Shown: positions 30,200 through 35,359 of the stretch, piece by piece
Numbering within the stretch: the first letter of the stretch is position 1
Layout of the letters: every line of letters starts with the position of its first letter
Assembly: GCA_043820045.1 (NCBI GenBank)
Contig: JBDREF010000207.1
Span: 1 to 35,359 of the forward strand
Direction: 5' to 3'
Length of the DNA stretch: 35,359 nucleotides
Source: JBDREF01 sp043820045
GTDB lineage: Bacteria; Planctomycetota; Phycisphaerae; Sedimentisphaerales; Anaerobacaceae
Position numbers and translations under genes: made by a program
The notes under the pieces: model-generated
Databases searched by the model: none
What the model was told of the DNA's origin: nothing
The model's input: only the letters and a program-made list of their open reading frames with translations

Positions 30200-32200
30200 T
30201 TATTCGGCAGACTGTTCCTGCTGTTCCGGGGACTCTGTTTTCGAGTTTTCACTCTTGGCCTGCTCGGCGGCCAGCAAATCGGTGACCGTGGGCTTGTCCA
30301 GTATGCCGCCATCCAGAATCAATTTCACCTCTTCAGAATCGAGAGTCTCGTATTTCAACAGTGCCTTTGCTACGTTCTCGACTCTGTCTTTGTTCGACTC
30401 AATTAATTCTTTTGCCTTGGCGTATGCCTCGCCGGTGATTTTCTTCACTTCGTTGTCGATTACTTCGGCGGTTCTGTCGGAATACTCTTTCTCGCCCGGC
30501 ATCGCGTACACCATGTCTTTGATTCCTGAGTCCGGGCCGTAGCTGATTGGGCCAAGCTCCTCGCTCATGCCCCACGTCAGAACCATTTGTTTGGCGATGT
30601 TCGTCGCCTGTTGAATGTCCGATTGCGCGCCGCTGGATAGGTCATCGCAAAACATTTCTTCCGCGATTCTGCCGGCGAAGCACACCTTCAGAAGGGCCAT
30701 GCAGTATCTTTTTGTGAAGATGGTTCGGTCTTTCTCCGGCAGGGCGAAAGTAGCGCCGCCCATCGGCCCGCGAGGAATTATGCTTACCTTGTGCAGCGGG
30801 TCTGCGTCTTTCAGCAGAGACTGCACAAGCGTGTGGCCTGCTTCGTGATAAGCGGTGATTTCCTTTTCCTTTTTGTCGATGACTCTGCTCTTCTTTGCTC
30901 TTCCCCAGCGGACCTTGTCTCTGGCTTCCTCCAGGTCGGCCATTTCGATATTGTCTTTGTTGGCCATCGTTGCAGCCAGGGCGGCCTCGTTGATGATAGC
31001 CGCAAGGTCGGCTCCGCTGAACATGGGCGTGCCGCGTGCCAGCCTCTCCAGTCTGCAATCGGGTCCCAGCTTGACTTTCTTGGCGTGGACTTTCAGTATC
31101 TCGACCCGGCCTTTCAAGTCCGGCAGGGGGATGAATATCTGCCTGTCGAATCGTCCCGGGCGCGTCAGCGCGTGGTCGAGAATATCGGCGCGATTTGTCG
31201 CCGCGATCACAATCACCTGGTCGTTCGTATCGAAGCCGTCCATCTCGACCAGTATCGCGTTGAGAGTCTGCTCGCGCTCGTCATGACCGCCGCCGACAAA
31301 GCCTGCGCCGCGTTTTCGCCCGATTGCGTCAACCTCGTCGAGGAAGATAATACAGGGCGAATTTTCCTTTGCCTGCTTGAACAAGTCGCGTACGCGCGAC
31401 GCCCCGACTCCGACGAACATCTCGACGAAATCGCTGCCGGATATACTGAAGAACGGCACGTCCGCCTGGCCTGACATGGCTTTTGCCAGCAGTGTCTTTC
31501 CGCAGCCGGGCGGGCCCACGAGCAAGACTCCGCGCGGGATACGGCCGCCCAGACGCTGGAACTTTCTCGGGTTTCTCAAGAATTCGATTATCTCGGCTAC
31601 TTCATCCTTTGCCTCCTCTACGCCTGCCACATCGGCGAACGTTACGTTGGCCTTGTCTTTTCCCTGCAGCCGGTGCCTGCTGCGACCGAAGGACATCAAC
31701 ATTCCGCCGGCGCCGCCTCGAAGGTTCCGCAGGACGAAAAAGTAGAAGAACCCGATCAACAGGACCAACGGCAGGATCCCCGTGATCAGCAGGTTAAGCC
31801 AGATATGCTGAGGCGCGGTATCGATCTCAATCTCCGCGTGCTCCTGCAACAGCTCCTTGAGCCACTGTCCGTGCACGTCAGGATTGTAGTTGACCACAAA
31901 AGACTTCTTGCCCGCGTTGCCTTGTTGGGAGGAATACGCGTCGTTGAACTGGCCCGTCACTTCGGCGTCTTTTATAGTGACACTTTCGATGTGTTTGCTC
32001 TCGATATGCTTGATGAACTCGCTCCAGCTAATCGTATCGATTTTCTGCCACTGGCGGAGTGTCGCCATGAGGATGATTATCGCTACGGCGATGAAGAGGT
32101 AGCTGAATGGTCCTCGTCGGTAACCGGGCAGGGGCGGTTTCTTGCCCGCTTTGTTTTGCTGGCCCGACGAAGTCTGTTTCCTATCTTGGCTATCATCCAT
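30200..32200 (-). CDS. ftsH: ATP-dependent zinc metalloprotease FtsH
   Basis: 666 residues. Two TM helices near the N-terminus (LFIAVAIIILMATL and LLITGILPLVLLIGFFYFF) enclose a periplasmic domain. The AAA module has Walker A GPPGCGKT, Walker B IIFLDEVDAIG, the pore motif FVEMFVG, and the second region of homology TNRADILDHALTRPGRFD. The protease part has the zinc-binding HEAGH. The C-terminal tail is Glu/Gln/Ser-rich, as in many relatives. It degrades unneeded membrane and regulatory proteins in an energy-dependent way. Part of the leftward core run. Confidence 0.97.
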   Translation of the reverse strand: MDDSQDRKQTSSGQQNKAGKKPPLPGYRRGPFSYLFIAVAIIILMATLRQWQKIDTISWSEFIKHIESKHIESVTIKDAEVTGQFNDAYSSQQGNAGKKSFVVNYNPDVHGQWLKELLQEHAEIEIDTAPQHIWLNLLITGILPLVLLIGFFYFFVLRNLRGGAGGMLMSFGRSRHRLQGKDKANVTFADVAGVEEAKDEVAEIIEFLRNPRKFQRLGGRIPRGVLLVGPPGCGKTLLAKAMSGQADVPFFSISGSDFVEMFVGVGASRVRDLFKQAKENSPCIIFLDEVDAIGRKRGAGFVGGGHDEREQTLNAILVEMDGFDTNDQVIVIAATNRADILDHALTRPGRFDRQIFIPLPDLKGRVEILKVHAKKVKLGPDCRLERLARGTPMFSGADLAAIINEAALAATMANKDNIEMADLEEARDKVRWGRAKKSRVIDKKEKEITAYHEAGHTLVQSLLKDADPLHKVSIIPRGPMGGATFALPEKDRTIFTKRYCMALLKVCFAGRIAEEMFCDDLSSGAQSDIQQATNIAKQMVLTWGMSEELGPISYGPDSGIKDMVYAMPGEKEYSDRTAEVIDNEVKKITGEAYAKAKELIESNKDRVENVAKALLKYETLDSEEVKLILDGGILDKPTVTDLLAAEQAKSENSKTESPEQQEQSAE

Positions 32201-32238
32201 AGTTTCGTATTTAGCATTTCGTGATCAGGGTCACGAAT

Positions 32239-32793
32239 CTACCAGCTCCTTTCCATCAGTTCTACGATCTTCCGTGCGAGATTGTTTGCAGCAACAGTTG
32301 AACCATACTTGAAGTCCTGCAATTGATACTCGGAATAACTTGCCGAGGCGGCGACGGACTTGTGGTCTATCATCAATTCTCCCGTTTTCAAGTTCTTCCA
32401 TTGGACGACCGCCCGCACTTCGACTTCTTTTTCCAGAACGCCGCCCAGCTCACGGTCGGTGCTGAGCGCATATTCCGCTATCGATACTATTTGGCCCTCT
32501 ATTACGGTGTCGGCAAGGTCCTGGTCGGATACGATTTTGTAGGGCGTCTCGGCTTCGATACGCTTGGCAATGGCGTCGGAAAGCTCGTACTCGACTCCGC
32601 GCCAGAAGGTCTGATTGTCGAACATCTTCACACAGACGCTGCTCACATCCGTCGGAAAAAGCGATTCATTGGAGTAGCCCGCCGTCCCGGCGCAGCCGGC
32701 GAGGCCCAGCGACAAAGCGCAGGAGCACAGCAGCACTAATGTGAATTGAAGGCTGTTGACTATGCCGGGATTATTGAGGATTCCTTTCTTCAT
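32239..32793 (-). CDS. LptE-like lipoprotein (LPS assembly)
   Basis: 184 residues from the ATG at 32793, which overlaps the stop of the upstream TPR gene by four bases (ATGA). A signal peptide ends in the lipobox LGLAGC (Cys at about residue 30). The mature part (SLFPTDVSSVCVKMFDNQTF, RGVEYELSDAIAKRIEAETP, IEGQIVSIAEYALSTDRE, then VRAVVQWKNLKTGELM) has the beta-alpha layout of LptE/LptE-like proteins, with the typical VxxFxNxTxxxGxExxLTxAI pattern. LptE plugs the LptD barrel that inserts LPS in the outer membrane. The BamD-like neighbour fits outer-membrane biogenesis. The family call rests on this pattern and context. Confidence 0.78.
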   Translation of the reverse strand: MKKGILNNPGIVNSLQFTLVLLCSCALSLGLAGCAGTAGYSNESLFPTDVSSVCVKMFDNQTFWRGVEYELSDAIAKRIEAETPYKIVSDQDLADTVIEGQIVSIAEYALSTDRELGGVLEKEVEVRAVVQWKNLKTGELMIDHKSVAASASYSEYQLQDFKYGSTVAANNLARKIVELMERSW

Positions 32794-33794
32794 TTCTCGG
32801 GGGGGGCCTCGTCGCCACTTGGCATTTCCTGGTTTGCGGCAAGCATTTCCTTCGCCGTTCGAGCCGCCTCGTTGCCCGGCCAATCTTTCGCCACCATGTC
32901 AAAATAAAGATTTGCCGACTGTCTGTTTCCGACTCGCTGGTAATACCGGCCGATACTCAGTTGCTTATCGGCCAGTTGTTCGTTTATCTCTTTTAGTATT
33001 CCGTCAACTTCGAGCTTCTTGGCGTCTTCCGGATAAAGCAAGCGAAATCTCTCGTAGCAGCTTTTCGCCGTGCTCAGACAAGAAGCGTCGTAGGAAGCTC
33101 TCTTGTATTCCGGATGTTCATTATACACGGCACGTTTGCACCGGGCCATGGCGAGCAACGCATCTCTTCCGACGGTGCCTCTGTCCCTGTGCAGTGATAT
33201 CTCCCACCATTTGAGATATGCTTCGTTGAACTTTTCTCTTTCTTCGTAGTTTTTCGCCACGGCCAAGGATGCCTCCATCCCCATCGGCTTATCGAAACCG
33301 ACCCGGTCGGTAATCTTTTCCATGATCTTGATGCCTTCGCCGTACCTTCTCATCCTGATGATACCGAGCACGGTCTTCTTCTGCCCGGCCAGAAAGCCGG
33401 TCGCTATCCCAAACTCCCTTTCCAGAGCAGCCTGACGAAAGTCGCTTTTGGCGTGCTCGCTGAGCAGCTTGTCGTAGCTTCTGACCGCTTTGGCCAGCTT
33501 GCCTCTGCAATAATAAATCTCAGCCTTGATGAAAATGTCCAGATCCGGTCCGGCCATCTCCGGGAAGTCCTGCTTCAAGGCGTCGAATGCCTCGCGCGCC
33601 GCCTCGGTCTGACGGGAATCGACGAGCCTTCTGATTTCAGCCGCCGCCAGCAGGAACCGGTCTTTGTCCCCGGCCGAGACCGCTTTCCAATCCCGGCCGT
33701 CCTCCAGGCGCCACGTATCCGCCGGGACAGCCGATGAAGCCGACAGCACAACCGCCACAGCCAATAATGCAGATCGCATCAAGTATTTCCACAT
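32790..33794 (-). CDS. Secreted TPR protein, BamD-like
   Basis: 334 residues. The signal peptide (MWKYLMRSALLAVAVVLSASSAVPA) ends in an ordinary signal peptidase I site without a lipobox cysteine. Helical repeats follow: AAAEIRRLVDSRQTEAAREAF, FIKAEIYYCRGKLAKAVRSY, ASYDASCLSTAKSCYERFRLLYP and SIGRYYQRVGNRQSANLYFD. The last two are typical of the BamD/YfiO TPR units. BamD is normally a lipoprotein of about 245 residues, so this longer, soluble form would be a variant or another periplasmic scaffold. It is translationally coupled to the LptE-like gene. Divergent from the ADP-ribosylglycohydrolase gene. Confidence 0.75.
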   Translation of the reverse strand: MWKYLMRSALLAVAVVLSASSAVPADTWRLEDGRDWKAVSAGDKDRFLLAAAEIRRLVDSRQTEAAREAFDALKQDFPEMAGPDLDIFIKAEIYYCRGKLAKAVRSYDKLLSEHAKSDFRQAALEREFGIATGFLAGQKKTVLGIIRMRRYGEGIKIMEKITDRVGFDKPMGMEASLAVAKNYEEREKFNEAYLKWWEISLHRDRGTVGRDALLAMARCKRAVYNEHPEYKRASYDASCLSTAKSCYERFRLLYPEDAKKLEVDGILKEINEQLADKQLSIGRYYQRVGNRQSANLYFDMVAKDWPGNEAARTAKEMLAANQEMPSGDEAPPEK

Positions 33795-34012
33795 ATCTTA
33801 TATCCAGCGCAGCTTAACTGTTTCAACGTTCTTTGCCAGAACCGCCCGACATTATACTCGTTTCTGTAACCATTGCAAACTCGCAGTTCAAAATATGGCA
33901 TTCCACCAATTTTTCTGTTGCAGCGTGAAAAAACTTGTTTTCTGCCTTCTCCGGAGTTATAAGACTGCGAACGAATCAACCTTATTTTTGCCGACTTTAT
34001 GGAGGTGCAAGA

Positions 34013-35302
34013 ATGTCTAAGGATTTGCTAACAATTCTACTGATAGTTGCTATTTGCCTGGGGACGGTGTTCTTGAGCGGCTGCCAGACGAACGTGCTCT
34101 GCGGTCTTGGCATTGGCGGTCCGTGTGTTCGTCGCATCAGCGCGGAAGAGTATGTGGATAAGATGAAGGCCGGCTGGATAGGACAGATGGCCGGAGTAGG
34201 CTGGGGCGGACCCACGGAATTCCGCTTCAAGGGAGAAATCATGCCGGAAGACAAGATGCCGTCGTGGGAGCCGGGCATGATCAACCAGTTCAATCAGGAC
34301 GATATCTACGTCGAGATGACCTTCGTGCGGACGCTTGAGCTGTATGGGATGAATGTTTCGATTCGCCAGGCGGGGATCGATTTCGCCAACAGCGGCTATA
34401 AGCTCTGGCACGCCAACAGGAACGGGCGCGATAATCTGCGAAAAGGTATTGCTCCGCCCGATTCCGGGCATCCGAAGTACAACACGCACGCCGATGATAT
34501 CGATTACCAGATCGAGGCGGACTACTCGGGCCTGATCGCTCCGGGCATGCCGAACGTGGCCATCAGGCTTGGCGAGAAGTTCGGGCGTCTGATGAACTAC
34601 GGCGACGGGCTCTACGGCGGCCAGTTCGTCGGCGGGATGTACGCAGAGGCGTTCTTCGAGGATGATATGGAGAAAATCGTTCGCGCCGGCCTGAAGTGCA
34701 TCCCAAAGGAAAGCCAATATGCCGAGTGCATCCGCGACGTGCTGACGTGGTACAAGCAGAATCCCTACGACTGGCAAAAAACATGGCAGCTCATCGAAGA
34801 CAAATACCAGGACAATCCCGACTACCGCCGCTTTTCCTGCGACAAGGGCGACTTCAATATCGACGCCAAAATTAACGGCGCCTACATCGTAATGGGTCTG
34901 CTGTACGGCGAAGGCGACCCGGACAAAACGATTATTATCTCGACGCGCTGCGGCCAGGATTCCGACTGCAATCCCTCCAATTCGGGCGGCATTTTGTTTA
35001 CGACAATCGGCTTTGAGAATCTACCGGACAAATTCAAATCGGCCCTGGATCCCGAGGGTAAATTCAGCCACACACCCTACAATTTCCCGATGCTTGTCGA
35101 GGCAAGCAAGAAAATCGTCCGAAAAGCGGTCGTGCGGGCCGGAGGGCGCGTGGAAGGACGAGGGCAAAAATCGGAAATGTTCGTCATTCCGGTCCGAAAG
35201 CCCAGGCCCAGCAAGCTCGAACTGTGCTGGGAACCCGGCCCGGCGGCAAACAGCAAGTTTACGCCGCAACAGATGGCACAGATCAAAGTGCCCGAAGAAT
35301 AG
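34013..35302 (+). CDS. ADP-ribosylglycohydrolase-family lipoprotein
   Basis: 429 residues. The start at 34013 is set by GGAGGTG eight bases upstream; the frame is open further up but without such a site. A signal peptide (LLTILLIVAICLGTVFLSGC) ends in the lipobox LSGC, so the protein is a lipoprotein. The family fold is visible: ISAEEYVDKMKAGWIGQMAGVGWG at the N-terminus, FNQDDIYVEMTF as the first metal site (in place of the usual TDDTxM), NTHADDIDYQIE, and CGQDSDCNPSNSGG as the second metal site (usual GGDTDTxA). Enzymes of this fold remove ADP-ribose from proteins in the cytoplasm; exported planctomycete members probably act on other N-glycosidic substrates. The C-terminal 40 residues lie outside the core fold. 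Confidence 0.88.
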   Translation: MSKDLLTILLIVAICLGTVFLSGCQTNVLCGLGIGGPCVRRISAEEYVDKMKAGWIGQMAGVGWGGPTEFRFKGEIMPEDKMPSWEPGMINQFNQDDIYVEMTFVRTLELYGMNVSIRQAGIDFANSGYKLWHANRNGRDNLRKGIAPPDSGHPKYNTHADDIDYQIEADYSGLIAPGMPNVAIRLGEKFGRLMNYGDGLYGGQFVGGMYAEAFFEDDMEKIVRAGLKCIPKESQYAECIRDVLTWYKQNPYDWQKTWQLIEDKYQDNPDYRRFSCDKGDFNIDAKINGAYIVMGLLYGEGDPDKTIIISTRCGQDSDCNPSNSGGILFTTIGFENLPDKFKSALDPEGKFSHTPYNFPMLVEASKKIVRKAVVRAGGRVEGRGQKSEMFVIPVRKPRPSKLELCWEPGPAANSKFTPQQMAQIKVPEE

Positions 35303-35332
35303 AGCAAAAAACGACCTGAAATCTCCCAAGGT

Positions 35333-35356
35333 GGCGGTGACGCGAGTGTGACCGCC
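35333..35356 (+). terminator. Hairpin after the last gene, cut by window end
   Basis: GGCGGT (35333-35338) and ACCGCC (35351-35356) are complementary with a 12-base loop, 31 bp past the stop. Whether a T tract follows cannot be seen. Confidence 0.35.
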
Positions 35357-35359
35357 GCC

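Noticed and set aside
1..35359. CRISPR array, prophage structural genes or insertion sequence with transposase
   Set aside because: I searched by eye for regularly spaced repeats and for transposase or phage protein motifs and found none.

Overview
The window looks like a chromosomal piece from an uncultured planctomycete, most likely of the Phycisphaerae/Sedimentisphaerales type. The basis is two single-gene pseudopilins with the FTLIELLVVIAIIALL signature typical of that phylum, a six-gene Rnf operon in C-D-G-E-A-B order with a convergent apbE, a TIGR03960-type B12-binding radical SAM protein, a LptE/BamD-like outer-membrane pair and a secreted ADP-ribosylglycohydrolase-family lipoprotein. 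The assignment is inferred from gene content only. I saw no rRNA, CRISPR array or complete tRNA.

Left part (1-12.6 kb) is mostly accessory and in decay. A two-component pair (response regulator cut by the window edge, sensor kinase with an extracytoplasmic TPR-like sensor) is followed by a probable ORF-less 5' piece of a group II intron. Next comes a tandem pair of about 287-bp units, each with a conserved hairpin and a Shine-Dalgarno sequence placed before ATG-TGA. Two pseudopilin genes flank a broken NarL-type histidine kinase. From 6.9 to 9.3 kb lies an island-like stretch: a tRNA-Ser 3' fragment, a HEPN (Apea-like) protein, a truncated PUA/EVE-like gene and a possible recombinase remnant. 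Then come small membrane proteins (one with an in-frame stop), a secreted Arg/Glu-rich coiled-coil protein, and a membrane-anchored protein with 28-residue coiled-coil repeats and a C-terminal zinc finger.

Middle part (12.6-24.2 kb) is mostly metabolic: a membrane PAS histidine kinase that lacks its phospho-acceptor histidine, then a small Cys-containing membrane protein and rnfCDGEAB (a Na+/H+-coupled ferredoxin:NAD+ oxidoreductase). apbE is convergent and would flavinylate RnfD and RnfG. A radical SAM protein and a subclass B1-like metallo-beta-lactamase with all zinc ligands follow. RnfB has lost several cysteines of its last ferredoxin module.

The stretch 24.2-27.6 kb is again accessory: a zinc-ribbon/TIR/winged-helix protein (candidate immune NADase effector), then a parDE/relBE-like toxin-antitoxin pair lying between a complete LOG-family gene and a second, detached copy of that gene's 3' end, together with REP-like palindromes.

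The right part (26.9-33.8 kb) is a leftward run of core genes: LOG, nth, dsbD, ftsH, a LptE-like lipoprotein and a BamD-like TPR protein. A divergent ADP-ribosylglycohydrolase-family lipoprotein gene closes the window.
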